Source: Bacillus sp. NEB1478 (GTDB lineage: Bacteria; Bacillota; Bacilli; Bacillales; Fictibacillaceae). Taken from it: a stretch of 64,000 nucleotides of DNA. The stretch lies in assembly GCF_031582965.1 (NCBI RefSeq), contig NZ_CP134049.1:682001-746000 (forward strand), written 5' to 3'. The notes below the pieces were generated by a model, which did no database searches, was not told the DNA's origin, and was given only the letters and a program-made list of their open reading frames with translations. Below are positions 33,147-42,154 of the stretch, in pieces. Each line of letters begins with the position of its first letter. Within the stretch, counting starts at the first letter, position 1. The translations under genes and the position numbers were made by a program.

Positions 33147-34667
33147 ATGACTTCAACTTTTCATGGATTAGAAACAGCCCGCAGAGGAATGTTTACACAG
33201 CAAGTTGCTCTGCAGACCACCGGTAATAATATCTCTAATGCCAATACACCCGGATACTCTCGTCAACGTGTCAATTTTTCTCAAACAGAAGCGTACCCAG
33301 CTGCAGCAAGAAACCGTCCGCAAATTCCTGGACAGATGGGAACAGGTGTAGAAGCAGGTTCTGTTCAGCGAGTGCGTGAAGGATTCCTGGATACACAGTT
33401 TCGCGGTGAGAATAACAAATTAGGATTTTGGAACTCTCGAAGTGAAGCGTTAGAGAAGATGGAAGATATCATGAATGAGCCTTCCGATAATGGTTTAGCG
33501 AAAACGATGGATCGTTTCTGGCAGTCACTGCAGGATCTAGCTGTTAATCCTGAAGATTCTGGAGCTCGTTCGGTTGTTCGACAACGCGGTTTGGCAGTGG
33601 CGGAGACATTCAACTACCTATCCAACTCTTTATCTTCCATACAAGAAGATATGAAATCTCAAGCTGATCTCGTTAGTAAAGAAGTGAATTCTTACTTAAC
33701 ACAAATCGCTAATATCAATCAGCAAATCAAAGAAATTGAACCGCATGGTTATTTACCTAATAATCTTTATGATGAAAGAGATAATCTAGTTGATCAGCTC
33801 TCAACTCTTGTGAATATAAAAGTAACAAAAGAAGCAAATGGCGGATTAGCACTACCTATGGCTGAGGGCTCATATAGCATTGAACTATTAAACGTAAGCG
33901 GAAATTCATTTGCAACTCCAGTAAAACTGATTGATTCTGCTACTAATCCTCAAACAATCAACGCTGTATCAATCAACTATGATACTACGAGTAAGATGGC
34001 GGAAAGTATAACAGTAAGTGGTTCCGCTCCACTTAGTATTACTGATTTTTCAGGTGGAAAACTAAAAGGATTATTAGAAGCTTATGGATATGAAGATGGT
34101 ATTAACGGTTCTGTAAAAGGAATCTATCCAGATATGCTAAATAACCTTGATGAGATGGCGTTAAACTTCGCCAATAAGTTTAACGAGGTTCACAAAGCAG
34201 GCACAGGATTGGATGGAAACACAAACTATTCTTTCTTTGATTTAACGGGTACATCCGGTGCAGCAAAATCTATTAAACTTCACACAGATACGAATAATCT
34301 TGATCACATAGCTGCCGCAAAAAGCAGCTTCAATGGTGATGGAAGTAATGCACTTGCACTTGCAGATGTAAAAAATACAGATCTAGCTTTTACTGGTGGA
34401 ACAGCTACATTGCAAAGTTTTTATGAAGGTGCAATCGGTAAAATGGCTATAGATGCACAACAAGCAGTACGCCTAACTGATAACTCTGCTGTTTTATCAG
34501 ACGCAGTTGAACAGCGCCGTACTTCTGTAAGCGGTGTTTCCCTCGATGAGGAAATGACGAATATGATTCAGTACCAGCATGCGTATAACGCATCGGCTCG
34601 GAACATAACAGTGGTAGACGAAATGCTCGATAAAATTATTAACGGAATGGGTGTCGGAGGAAGGTAG
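33147..34667 (+). CDS. flgK: Flagellar hook-associated protein 1, FlgK
   Basis: The 506-residue junction protein starts FHGLETARRGMFTQQVALQTTGNNISNANTPGYSRQRV, the conserved rod/hook N-terminal motif. The C terminus has SGVSLDEEMTNMIQYQHAYNASARNITVVDEML. It caps the hook and joins it to the filament with FlgL. GGAGGA precedes the ATG. The middle region (about 220-430) is variable, as usual. It is B. subtilis-like in size (507). Confidence 0.97.
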   Translation: MTSTFHGLETARRGMFTQQVALQTTGNNISNANTPGYSRQRVNFSQTEAYPAAARNRPQIPGQMGTGVEAGSVQRVREGFLDTQFRGENNKLGFWNSRSEALEKMEDIMNEPSDNGLAKTMDRFWQSLQDLAVNPEDSGARSVVRQRGLAVAETFNYLSNSLSSIQEDMKSQADLVSKEVNSYLTQIANINQQIKEIEPHGYLPNNLYDERDNLVDQLSTLVNIKVTKEANGGLALPMAEGSYSIELLNVSGNSFATPVKLIDSATNPQTINAVSINYDTTSKMAESITVSGSAPLSITDFSGGKLKGLLEAYGYEDGINGSVKGIYPDMLNNLDEMALNFANKFNEVHKAGTGLDGNTNYSFFDLTGTSGAAKSIKLHTDTNNLDHIAAAKSSFNGDGSNALALADVKNTDLAFTGGTATLQSFYEGAIGKMAIDAQQAVRLTDNSAVLSDAVEQRRTSVSGVSLDEEMTNMIQYQHAYNASARNITVVDEMLDKIINGMGVGGR

Positions 34668-34678
34668 GTGCAAGATAA

Positions 34679-35557
34679 ATGCGAGTAACACAATCGATGT
34701 TATCCAATAATATGCTCCGTCATATTAGCCAAAGCTATGAGCAAATGGGCAAAACACAGGAACAGCTTTCTACAGGTAAAAAGATTAGCCGTCCTTCAGA
34801 CGACCCAGTTGTAGCGATGAAAGGTATGTCCTATCGAACAAACTTAACAGAAGTAGAACAATATAAACGCAACTTATCTGAAGCGTATAACTGGATGGAG
34901 AATTCAGATGCATCATTAGATAAAGCAACGAGTGTCATGCAAAGAATTCGTGAGCTAACTGTACAGGCGAGTAATGGCACACTAGAAGACTCACAAAAGG
35001 AAATGATTGCTAAAGAAGTAGGTCAGTTGAAAGAGCACCTAGGATCGATTGCTAATACACAAATAGCAGGGAAGTATCTATTTAATGGAAATGATACAAC
35101 TTCAGCACCAGTTGACTTATCAACTAATCCGCCGACATTATCAATTAACGAAAATCCGGTAAAAATAGAAATGTCTAAAGGGATTGAAGTTGCTGTAAAT
35201 ATTAATCCAACACATGTCTTTAATCAGGATTTATTTAAAAATATAACTGATCTTGAAGATGCACTAAAAGGGAACAACGCTACACCAATTAATGATTTTC
35301 TTGGAAAGTTGGACAAGAACATTGATAGTTTAGTAGCTGAACGTGCTGAGCTAGGTGCACGAAATAACCGGCTGGAGCTGATTGATGACAGAGTAAGTGA
35401 ACAAGAAGTCATCGCTAATCGTATTCTTTCTGATAATGAAGATGCTGATATCGAAAGAGTGATTACTGATCTGAAAATGCAAGAAACGGTTCAGCGAGCT
35501 GCACTCAGTGTAGGGGCACGAATCATTCAACCATCATTAATGGACTTTTTACGTTAA
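34679..35557 (+). CDS. flgL: Flagellar hook-associated protein 3, FlgL
   Basis: A flagellin-like junction protein of 292 residues. The N-terminal D0/D1 helix is MLSNNMLRHISQSYEQM with LSTGKKISRPSDDPVVAMKGM, and the C-terminal helix contains LKMQETVQRAALSVGARIIQPSLMDFL. It sits between FlgK and the filament. It begins 12 bases after flgK, preceded by a GTGC-rich and rather weak ribosome site (GGAAGGTAGG), which suggests coupling to flgK. Confidence 0.96.
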   Translation: MRVTQSMLSNNMLRHISQSYEQMGKTQEQLSTGKKISRPSDDPVVAMKGMSYRTNLTEVEQYKRNLSEAYNWMENSDASLDKATSVMQRIRELTVQASNGTLEDSQKEMIAKEVGQLKEHLGSIANTQIAGKYLFNGNDTTSAPVDLSTNPPTLSINENPVKIEMSKGIEVAVNINPTHVFNQDLFKNITDLEDALKGNNATPINDFLGKLDKNIDSLVAERAELGARNNRLELIDDRVSEQEVIANRILSDNEDADIERVITDLKMQETVQRAALSVGARIIQPSLMDFLR

Positions 35558-35610
35558 CTTTTAGGGCTATCCTTGTGATAGCTCTTTTGTTTAGAAAGGG
35601 AGGGGTTAAC

Positions 35611-36186
35611 TTGAATTTTCCTCAGTTAAGAATGGAGTCTACTTTCGGACAAATTGATATTAATATTCAAAAATCTGTTCAAGAAATTGAACAGACTCCA
35701 GCAGAACTATCTATTCAACAGCCAAGAGCAGAATTAGATATTGAACGGACCTCTGGACAACTGACAATTGATCAAACCCAAGCAAGAGCAGATATGGACT
35801 TGAAGAGTATTTCTCAAAGAATTGAAGAATTTGCTCAACAAGGGTATGAGGATTGGTTATCGGGTCTTGCAAGAATGTCACAAGATGGTGATGAATTAAT
35901 GATGATAGAAAATGGTGGGAATCCAATTGCGCAACAAGCAAAAAGAAATAGTGAAAGTCCCATCTATGATTTTAATATAGGTTTCATTCCTTCTCCATTT
36001 AGTGTAAAAATAAACTATCAGCCCGGTGAAGTGAAATTAAATTGGCAAACACATAAACCAGAAATAGATGTAAAAGTTAATATACCACAACACCTTTATA
36101 CTCCTGGATCTGTACAAATTGAAATGAAACAATGGTCATCATTATATATAGATGTGGTAGGTTTAAATATGGATGAAAAAAAGTAA
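35611..36186 (+). CDS. DUF6470-type protein, YviE-like
   Basis: A protein of 191 residues, the same size as B. subtilis YviE and at the same place between flgL and fliW. It contains repeated short beta segments of the form (Q)x(R/Q)AELxI, for example QQPRAELDIERTSGQLTIDQ, and a YNFxxGFIPSPFSVKI-like centre. No enzyme motif is visible. The role is unknown; the conserved position implies flagellar filament control or assembly. The TTG at 35611 has AAGGGAGGGG just upstream, which decides the start against an earlier frame opening at 35575. Confidence 0.82.
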   Translation: MNFPQLRMESTFGQIDINIQKSVQEIEQTPAELSIQQPRAELDIERTSGQLTIDQTQARADMDLKSISQRIEEFAQQGYEDWLSGLARMSQDGDELMMIENGGNPIAQQAKRNSESPIYDFNIGFIPSPFSVKINYQPGEVKLNWQTHKPEIDVKVNIPQHLYTPGSVQIEMKQWSSLYIDVVGLNMDEKK

Positions 36187-36198
36187 AGGGTGATGGTA

Positions 36199-36642
36199 AT
36201 GATACTTCATACGAAATTTGAGGAAACGATAGAAATTAATGAATCAGATATTATTCATTTTGACCAAGGATTACCAGGTTTCGAAGAGGAAAAACAGTTT
36301 GTTTTACTTCCAATAGAAGAGTCACTGTTTTTTGTTTTACAATCTGTGTCTACTAAAGAACTTGCTTTTTTTACAGCAAATCCATTCATGTTTTTTAAGG
36401 ATTATGATATTGAACTTCCAGAATCTGTTCAAAATCTGTTAAAGATAAAAAATGAATCTGATGTAATGATCCAGGTTATTTTAACGATTAATGATCCATT
36501 TGAAAAAACTACTGCAAATCTACAAGCACCTCTAGTCATTAATGATAAAGTGAATTTAGCAAAGCAAGTTGTCTTAACTAATTCACAATATCAGATACGC
36601 CATGTTTTAATAGAACCTCAATTTGCTCAAAAGGAGGTTTAA
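36199..36642 (+). CDS. fliW: Flagellar assembly factor FliW
   Basis: The 147-residue protein has FliW motifs: DIIHFDQGLPGFEEEKQFVLLPIEES, FVLQSV, ELAFFTANPFMFFKDYDIELP and NLQAPLVIN. FliW binds free flagellin and otherwise sequesters CsrA, giving homeostatic control of hag translation. The start at 36199 has AAAGGG 8 bases upstream. GTG 36190 and ATG 36193 lie within or at that site. csrA begins 3 bases after the stop. Confidence 0.95.
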   Translation: MILHTKFEETIEINESDIIHFDQGLPGFEEEKQFVLLPIEESLFFVLQSVSTKELAFFTANPFMFFKDYDIELPESVQNLLKIKNESDVMIQVILTINDPFEKTTANLQAPLVINDKVNLAKQVVLTNSQYQIRHVLIEPQFAQKEV

Positions 36643-36645
36643 AGA

Positions 36646-36873
36646 ATGTTAGTATTAACTCGTAAACCACAAGAAGTAATTAAAATTGGGGACAATATTG
36701 AACTAACTGTTATATCCATTGATGGTGATCAAGTAAAACTAGGAATTTCAGCACCTAAAAATATAGAAATACATCGTAAAGAAGTTTTTCTAGCTATTCA
36801 AAAAGAAAATGCAAGTGCAGCGGGTACGTCATTAAACATGTTACAAAAATTAAAAAGTTTAAAAAACACCTAA
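36646..36873 (+). CDS. csrA: Carbon storage regulator CsrA
   Basis: A 75-residue RNA-binding dimer protein. It opens [19 protein letters not shown] and contains [18 protein letters not shown], with the RNA-contact arginine residues at the ends of the first and last strands. It represses hag translation by covering the ribosome site until FliW titrates it. AAGGAGG precedes the ATG. It is followed by the hag promoter. Confidence 0.97.
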   Translation: MLVLTRKPQEVIKIGDNIELTVISIDGDQVKLGISAPKNIEIHRKEVFLAIQKENASAAGTSLNMLQKLKSLKNT

Positions 36874-36880
36874 AAGCTAT

Positions 36881-36907
36881 TAAAGATAAATCGTTTACCT
36901 CCGATAT
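36881..36907 (+). promoter_or_regulatory. Sigma-D promoter of hag
   Basis: TAAA (36881-36884), exactly 15 bases, then TCCGATAT (36900-36907) is a near-perfect sigma-D promoter, giving a flagellin leader of about 100 bases. Confidence 0.85.
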
Positions 36908-36980
36908 AACTATTGTAGAAACAAATAGTACTTTAGCGGCCGTAAAAGAACTTTTGTTTCAGTAAATTATCCAACCACAA

Positions 36981-37010
36981 GGACGTGGGCGGAACACATT
37001 CAAGGAGGAA
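36981..37010 (+). promoter_or_regulatory. CsrA-binding region in the hag leader
   Basis: GGA triplets at 36981, 36991, 37004 and 37007 lie in the last 40 bases before hag. The final two form the ribosome site AAGGAGG. Multiple GGA motifs with one in the ribosome site are the known architecture of CsrA control of flagellin. fliW and csrA next door support this. Confidence 0.65.
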
Positions 37011-37017
37011 ATAAAAA

Positions 37018-37869
37018 ATGAGAATTAATCACAATATCGCTGCACTTAACACGTATCGTCAACTAAGCAGTGCTTCAAACGCACAAAGCAAGTCAATGGA
37101 GAAATTGTCTTCAGGTCTTCGTATTAACCGTGCAGGAGATGATGCTGCAGGTCTAGCAATCTCTGAAAAAATGCGTGGGCAAATTCGTGGGTTAGATCAA
37201 GCGTCTCGTAATGCGCAAGATGGTATCTCATTGATTCAAACAGCTGAAGGTGCATTAAATGAAACACATAGTATTCTTCAACGTATGCGTGAATTAACTG
37301 TTCAAGCTGGAAACTTAGGAACAAATGAAAGTGAAGACCTAAGTTCAATCCAAGATGAAATTGGAAACTTGATTAATGAAATTGATGGAATTGGTGACAG
37401 AACTCAGTTTAATGGTAAGAACCTTCTAGATGGTACTTATGCTAGCGGAACTGCAACTTTAACATTCCAAATCGGTGCAAATGGAACTCAACAGCTTGAA
37501 CTAACAATTGAAAATATGAAAGCTGCTAGTCTAGGTACTAGTACTTTAGCTATTGATTCACTAGATGTTTCAGGCTTTACTTCAAAAACAAACACAGATA
37601 CTGCAATTGAAGCTATCGATAAAGCTATTGAGCAAGTATCAACTCAACGTTCTAAACTAGGTGCAAACCAAAACCGTTTAGAGCATACAATTAACAATCT
37701 AGATAACGCATCAGAAAACTTAACTGCAGCTGAGTCTCGCGTACGTGACGTTGACATGGCTAAAGAAATGATGCAACAAACAAAGAATTCAATTCTTTCT
37801 CAGGCAGCTCAAGCTATGTTGGCTCAAGCGAACCAACAACCACAAGGTGTGCTTCAATTATTAAGATAA
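37018..37869 (+). CDS. hag: Flagellin Hag
   Basis: This flagellin has 283 residues. The N-terminal D0/D1 part is RINHNIAALNTYRQLSSASNAQSKSMEKLSSGLRINRAGDDAAGLAISEKMRGQI, and the C-terminal part ends SILSQAAQAMLAQANQQPQGVLQLLR. The central variable region is short (about 140-195) and rich in Ser and Thr, offering sites for O-glycosylation. A single flagellin gene is seen. Codon use is biased toward favoured codons, as expected for the most abundant product here. Expression is under sigma-D and CsrA control. Confidence 0.98.
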   Translation: MRINHNIAALNTYRQLSSASNAQSKSMEKLSSGLRINRAGDDAAGLAISEKMRGQIRGLDQASRNAQDGISLIQTAEGALNETHSILQRMRELTVQAGNLGTNESEDLSSIQDEIGNLINEIDGIGDRTQFNGKNLLDGTYASGTATLTFQIGANGTQQLELTIENMKAASLGTSTLAIDSLDVSGFTSKTNTDTAIEAIDKAIEQVSTQRSKLGANQNRLEHTINNLDNASENLTAAESRVRDVDMAKEMMQQTKNSILSQAAQAMLAQANQQPQGVLQLLR

Positions 37870-37880
37870 TTGAAGTGAAT

Positions 37881-37907
37881 AAGCCGACTTCGGTCGGCTT
37901 ATTTTTA
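37881..37907 (+). terminator. Intrinsic terminator of hag
   Basis: AAGCCGA (37881-37887) and TCGGCTT (37894-37900) enclose a CTTCGG loop, followed by ATTTTTAT. Some read-through to the next three genes is possible because they lack an obvious promoter. Confidence 0.85.
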
Positions 37908-37930
37908 TATACAAAAAGGAGTGACAATGC

Positions 37931-38260
37931 ATGACTCAATTACTTGAACTAGAAAATACTCTACTTGAACTTATTAATAATTTAGAAATCAGAGCATCGA
38001 GTATACAAGAGGTATTCCTTCAAAATGATATATCAGATGGTTTAAACAGGGTATTAATTTTTACTGAAGATTTAACAGTTTTAACAGAAGGGTTAGCTGC
38101 AATTGATCCAAATCAAAATAAATTTATAATTTCAGATATAAATGCAAAGATGAATGAAATAATAAATGCCATTGAATTGCAAGATCCACTATTTGTTGCT
38201 GATATTTTAGGACAGGAAATAATGCCAATATTAAGTTATTGGAAGGAGCTTCTTTCATAA
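37931..38260 (+). CDS. Unrecognised 109-residue helical protein downstream of hag
   Basis: I do not recognise this protein. It is 109 residues, acidic and predicted to be nearly all helix (for example LLELENTLLELINNLEIRASSIQEVF and INAKMNEIINAIELQDPLFVADIL), with no cysteine, signal peptide or membrane segment. Size and helicity resemble FliS- or FlgN-type export chaperones, but no specific motif supports that. It lies between flagellin and two TPR-glycosyltransferases and starts 62 bases after hag behind AAGGAGTGA. It ends 1 base before the next gene, so it is almost certainly co-expressed with that transferase. Confidence 0.7.
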   Translation: MTQLLELENTLLELINNLEIRASSIQEVFLQNDISDGLNRVLIFTEDLTVLTEGLAAIDPNQNKFIISDINAKMNEIINAIELQDPLFVADILGQEIMPILSYWKELLS

Positions 38261-38261
38261 G

Positions 38262-40193
38262 ATGAATAATATAAAATTAAGCATCTGCATGATGGTGAAG
38301 AACGAGGAGGAAAACCTGCGAAGTTATTTGCCAAGTCTAGCTTCTTTATTGAATCACAAAACTGTTGAATTAATTATTGTAGATACAGGATCTATAGATA
38401 ATAGCAAAAAAATTGCAAGTGAATATACGAATCTTGTATTTGATAAACAATGGAATGATGATTTTTCATTTATGAGGAATTATACAATTTCAAAAGCAAA
38501 AGGTGAATGGGTATTTATTATAGATGCAGATGAAGAATTAATGGGTGCAAATGAATTATTTGAGATAATCAATAACAATCGTTTTAATAAATACAATACG
38601 ATTCAAATTGGAGTTAAAAATTACACATACAAAGATAAAAACTTGTTTTCGTCTATGGTTTCGCCTAGGCTTTTTAGAAATGATAAAGATTTTAAATATG
38701 TAGGTTCTGTTCATAATCAGCCACAATTCAAAAGTCCAATCCTTAATGTTACAGATGTATACCTTAATCATTTTGGATATGTTAGAGATGATAAAAAATT
38801 AATGGAAAGAAAATATAACAGAACAAGCCAATTACTTCAAAAAGAGCTAGAGCTAAACCCTAACAATGTGTATTATCGATTTCAACTGGCACAAAGTTAT
38901 GGCTTACATGGAGAAAAAGAAAGAGCATATGAACAAATTGAAAAAGCATACTTTTTATTAAAAGATAAAAATGAGAAAGCAGCAAAATTATATATATTTG
39001 GTATATATGCGAATTTAGCTTATTTATTACATGATTATGAAAAGACAATCGAAATCTGTAAAGAAGGATTAAATATATCAAATGAATATATTGATCTTTA
39101 TTTTTATTTAGCAAGCGCATATGATAAGTTAGCGAACGAAAAGTGTGCAATTAATAACTTCAAAATATACTTTGATTTACTTCAGAATGTCGGAGAACTA
39201 CAAATTGGTAAAAGCTCTGCTATGGAGTTTCATAAGATAGATGAAGGCTCTATTACAGTTGCAGGTTATAAGCTAATAAATTTATTATTGAAAGATTCTT
39301 CTTATTTAAACCAAGTTAACAATTATATAAATTTTATTACTGATGAATATTTTAAAAAAGAGCAATTAATTAAATATTATATGTTAAATAAAGACTATCT
39401 TTTAATAAATAGATGTATAACAGAAACAGAAAATAATCAGTTAAGAGAAATAATGATTGGGACTATTGAAAAGCATAAATCTAATTTAACTATTGAAGAA
39501 TTAGAGTCTTTATATGAAGAATTATCGAACGGTACTGATATTTATAATGACTTAAATAAATTAAGAGTATCAAAAACATTCGAAGAAAAGAAAAACACAA
39601 TAAAGATTTTTTATAGTAAATATAACAGTAGAACGACATCTCCAGTTTATTTGGAAGAAGTGTTTGAAATAATCTTGGACTTAAATTTGTCTATTTTTGA
39701 ATTTGCGGCAAAAATACCAGATGATCAATTAATATATGTATGTACAAAAGTAGTGAATAAAGATAGTTTAGGGAAATTCAAAAAACAAATGGAAGAAATT
39801 CAATTAAAGAAATATGATTTCCATTTTAATAGAGTATATTTTATTATTGCAAATTATTATTTTAGTTTTTCAATTAATAATGGATTAATTGATGAGGACG
39901 AAATAATTAATTATAGAGAATTATTTTTTAAATTTGTAGATAGTGGTTTAAGTTATCTTTTAAGCCTGTATCAAGAAAAAAAACTAAGAATGATCTATAA
40001 AACATTAAATTTCAAAGAACATATATTTATTATTAGTTTATTTTTAGCTAATCAATTAGAAGAAATGGATAATAGAAGAGGAGCATTAAATTATTATAAA
40101 GAGGCAATTGAAACTTATCCTGTTTTTAGAAAGTTTGTTAATTCATTTTTTATTCAAGAAGAGTTTCATAAATTATTGGTGGTTAAAAAATAA
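38262..40193 (+). CDS. GT2-family glycosyltransferase with TPR-like repeats, putative flagellin glycosyltransferase
   Basis: This 643-residue protein has an N-terminal GT-A domain (about 1-220). It opens LSICMMVKNEEENLRSYLPSL and contains VELIIVDTGSIDNS, a DxD-like site in VFIIDADEEL, and a YVGSVHNQPQF acceptor-side motif. TPR-like helical repeats follow (LQKELELNPNNVYYRFQLAQSYG and others). Such SPBc2-type or TPR-linked transferases in Firmicutes often modify abundant surface proteins. The position after hag makes flagellin the likely target. The gene is much more AT-rich than hag or degSU, which suggests acquisition or relaxed selection. Confidence 0.8.
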   Translation: MNNIKLSICMMVKNEEENLRSYLPSLASLLNHKTVELIIVDTGSIDNSKKIASEYTNLVFDKQWNDDFSFMRNYTISKAKGEWVFIIDADEELMGANELFEIINNNRFNKYNTIQIGVKNYTYKDKNLFSSMVSPRLFRNDKDFKYVGSVHNQPQFKSPILNVTDVYLNHFGYVRDDKKLMERKYNRTSQLLQKELELNPNNVYYRFQLAQSYGLHGEKERAYEQIEKAYFLLKDKNEKAAKLYIFGIYANLAYLLHDYEKTIEICKEGLNISNEYIDLYFYLASAYDKLANEKCAINNFKIYFDLLQNVGELQIGKSSAMEFHKIDEGSITVAGYKLINLLLKDSSYLNQVNNYINFITDEYFKKEQLIKYYMLNKDYLLINRCITETENNQLREIMIGTIEKHKSNLTIEELESLYEELSNGTDIYNDLNKLRVSKTFEEKKNTIKIFYSKYNSRTTSPVYLEEVFEIILDLNLSIFEFAAKIPDDQLIYVCTKVVNKDSLGKFKKQMEEIQLKKYDFHFNRVYFIIANYYFSFSINNGLIDEDEIINYRELFFKFVDSGLSYLLSLYQEKKLRMIYKTLNFKEHIFIISLFLANQLEEMDNRRGALNYYKEAIETYPVFRKFVNSFFIQEEFHKLLVVKK

Positions 40194-40231
40194 ACAAATT
40201 CATAAGGTAATGAGGGTGCTGGTGCTTTTAA

Positions 40232-41578
40232 ATGGGAACATTAAACAGGGATGATAAACTAAATCTTGTAAAAAAAAAATTAGAAAAATTAATTAACGGC
40301 GGTTTTCTAAAAGAAGCTAACAAAATTCTTAGTCATTTTGAAAGTAAAATAGAGTTAGATTCTGATATTATTTCGATGAAAGCGACCTTGTTAGTACTCC
40401 AAGGGAGATATGACGAAGCTAGAATTTTATTATCAAAAGAAATTTTGAAATTCCCCTTAGATCAAGATATTTTATTTAATTTGGCATATGTTTATGGCTT
40501 GGAAGATAAAAGTGAAGAGGCATTGAATATATATAATGATCTAATCCTCATAGGGGATGAAAAAATCCAAGAGGATGTTATAAATGCAATAAATAAAATA
40601 AAGGAAGATAAAGGAATCAGAAATTCTGTTAAGAAAAAAATAGCTTTCTTTGTAAAAAAAGGGATGGATAGCTTTCTTGGAAATATCATAGACGAAATGT
40701 CTAGAGACTATCATGTGAAAAAAATAATAGTCAGTTGTTCAATAGATATTGAATTAGGTATGAAGTGGTCTGATATTTGCTGGTTTGAATGGTGTGACGA
40801 ATTAATTATTACTGGTAGTAAGCTTCCTATAGCAAGAGAAAAGAAAATTATCTGCCGTCTTCATAGTTATGAAGCGTTTACTCATTATATCCATGATGTT
40901 AATTGGATAGTAGTTGATCAGTTAGTTTTAGTAGCAGAGCATATAAAAAACTTAGTGTTACAACAAGTCAAAGAATTAAATGAAAATAACACCATTGTTA
41001 TCCCAAATGGAATAAACCTAAAAGACTATAAACTAGTGAATCGAGAAAAGGGCTTTAATATAGCTTTTGTAGGCTATATTAACTTTAAAAAAGGCCCGAT
41101 GTTATTGTTGCATGCTTTTCATTCCATCTATCAAAAAGATAAGCGATATAAATTATTTATTGCAGGTAAATACCAAGAGCTTAGATATGCATTATATTTT
41201 CAACAAATTATTCATGAATTAGGATTACAGGATAATGTGTTTTTTGAAGGCTGGCAGACTGATATAGCGAACTGGCTAAAAGATAAACATTATATTATTT
41301 CGACTAGCGTTCTAGAGGGACATCCAGTAGGTATAATGGAGGCAATGGCAAGAGGTATGAAACCATTAATACATAACTTTGTGGGAGCAAGAGGAATATT
41401 TCCCCCAGAGTATATCTGGAACACTTTTGATGAATGTTACAAAATGCTTTCGGTTGATGAATATAATCCTATAAAATATAGGAATTTTATTAAAAATAAA
41501 TATTCATTAGATAAACAAGAGGAAATGGTTCATACAGTCATTCGAGAGTTGTTAAATATGCAATCAATAAGAAGTTAA
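40232..41578 (+). CDS. GT4-family glycosyltransferase with N-terminal TPR region, putative flagellin glycosyltransferase
   Basis: A protein of 448 residues. The N-terminal helical repeats (about 1-130, for example YDEARILLSKEILKFPLD and SEEALNIYNDLI) precede a GT-B domain with VIPNGINLKDYKL, IAFVGYINFKKGPMLLLHAF and the donor-site segment TSVLEGHPVGIMEAMARGMKP. Similar fused proteins occur in O-glycosylation clusters. It is AT-rich like its neighbour. The start is not strongly marked: GAGGGTG lies about 14 bases before ATG 40232. It probably extends or begins the glycan on flagellin together with the preceding enzyme. Confidence 0.77.
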   Translation: MGTLNRDDKLNLVKKKLEKLINGGFLKEANKILSHFESKIELDSDIISMKATLLVLQGRYDEARILLSKEILKFPLDQDILFNLAYVYGLEDKSEEALNIYNDLILIGDEKIQEDVINAINKIKEDKGIRNSVKKKIAFFVKKGMDSFLGNIIDEMSRDYHVKKIIVSCSIDIELGMKWSDICWFEWCDELIITGSKLPIAREKKIICRLHSYEAFTHYIHDVNWIVVDQLVLVAEHIKNLVLQQVKELNENNTIVIPNGINLKDYKLVNREKGFNIAFVGYINFKKGPMLLLHAFHSIYQKDKRYKLFIAGKYQELRYALYFQQIIHELGLQDNVFFEGWQTDIANWLKDKHYIISTSVLEGHPVGIMEAMARGMKPLIHNFVGARGIFPPEYIWNTFDECYKMLSVDEYNPIKYRNFIKNKYSLDKQEEMVHTVIRELLNMQSIRS

Positions 41579-41597
41579 TCCAGATTACTTTTTTTCT

Positions 41598-41643
41598 CTA
41601 TTCAATTATTTTGAGCAATAGAAAATAATTGGATAGTTTTTTG
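41598..41643 (+). terminator. Terminator of the post-hag glycosyltransferase unit
   Basis: CAATTATTTT (41603-41612) and AAAATAATTG (41622-41631) form a perfect 10-bp stem, extended outward by CTAT/ATAG, with a TTTTTTG tail. The next 150 bases are AT-rich with no clear gene. Confidence 0.7.
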
Positions 41644-41793
41644 TTTATTATCTAATTATATAAAAACCACCTTTATAGCCATTAAACATTTATCTTTTCA
41701 AATTCCACTTTACTTGTCACTATTTGTCGTGCGTTATTAAGAACAACCTTCTTTTATTTAGGGTATACTTCTAAATGAGAGAGGAGTGGAAGG

Positions 41794-42108
41794 ATGGATC
41801 AAGTATTCCGGGTGCAGCGATACTTATGGATATGTGTTTGTTTGGCTATTTTTAATATGGCAGATGCGCTATTCACACATCAGTTTCTCCTAAAAGGCGG
41901 AGTTGAATTGAATCCGGTTATGCGTTTGGTTTACTCGAAGGATCCCGTACTCTTTTTACTCGTGAAATTCTTTTTTTCATATTTGATTCTAGCTATTGGA
42001 TTTATCCAGGTTGGGAAGAGGGTTCAATTTCTTCTATACATCGCATTCATCATCTATTCTTTTATTATCATTTGGCATTTGTATTTAAAGATTTTACTCG
42101 CTTCTTGA
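41794..42108 (+). CDS. Small DUF5658-type membrane protein
   Basis: The 104-residue protein has about three transmembrane helices. Its pattern NMADALFTHQFLLKGGVELNPVM, followed by KFFFSYLILAIGF, fits the DUF5658 family of small membrane proteins of unknown role. GAGGAG lies 9 bases or more before the ATG. It stands alone between the glycosylation genes and the leftward pilin genes and is closed by a hairpin, so no functional link can be claimed. Confidence 0.7.
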   Translation: MDQVFRVQRYLWICVCLAIFNMADALFTHQFLLKGGVELNPVMRLVYSKDPVLFLLVKFFFSYLILAIGFIQVGKRVQFLLYIAFIIYSFIIIWHLYLKILLAS

Positions 42109-42116
42109 TAAAATAA

Positions 42117-42150
42117 AAAAGCCTTCCTCTATTTTTAAGGAAGACTTCTC
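42117..42150. terminator. Terminator between convergent DUF5658 and pilX-like genes
   Basis: AAGCCTTCCT and AGGAAGACTT form a 10-bp stem with one mismatch, flanked by A tracts on the left and T-rich sequence in the loop. It serves the converging genes. Confidence 0.65.
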
Positions 42151-42154
42151 ATAT

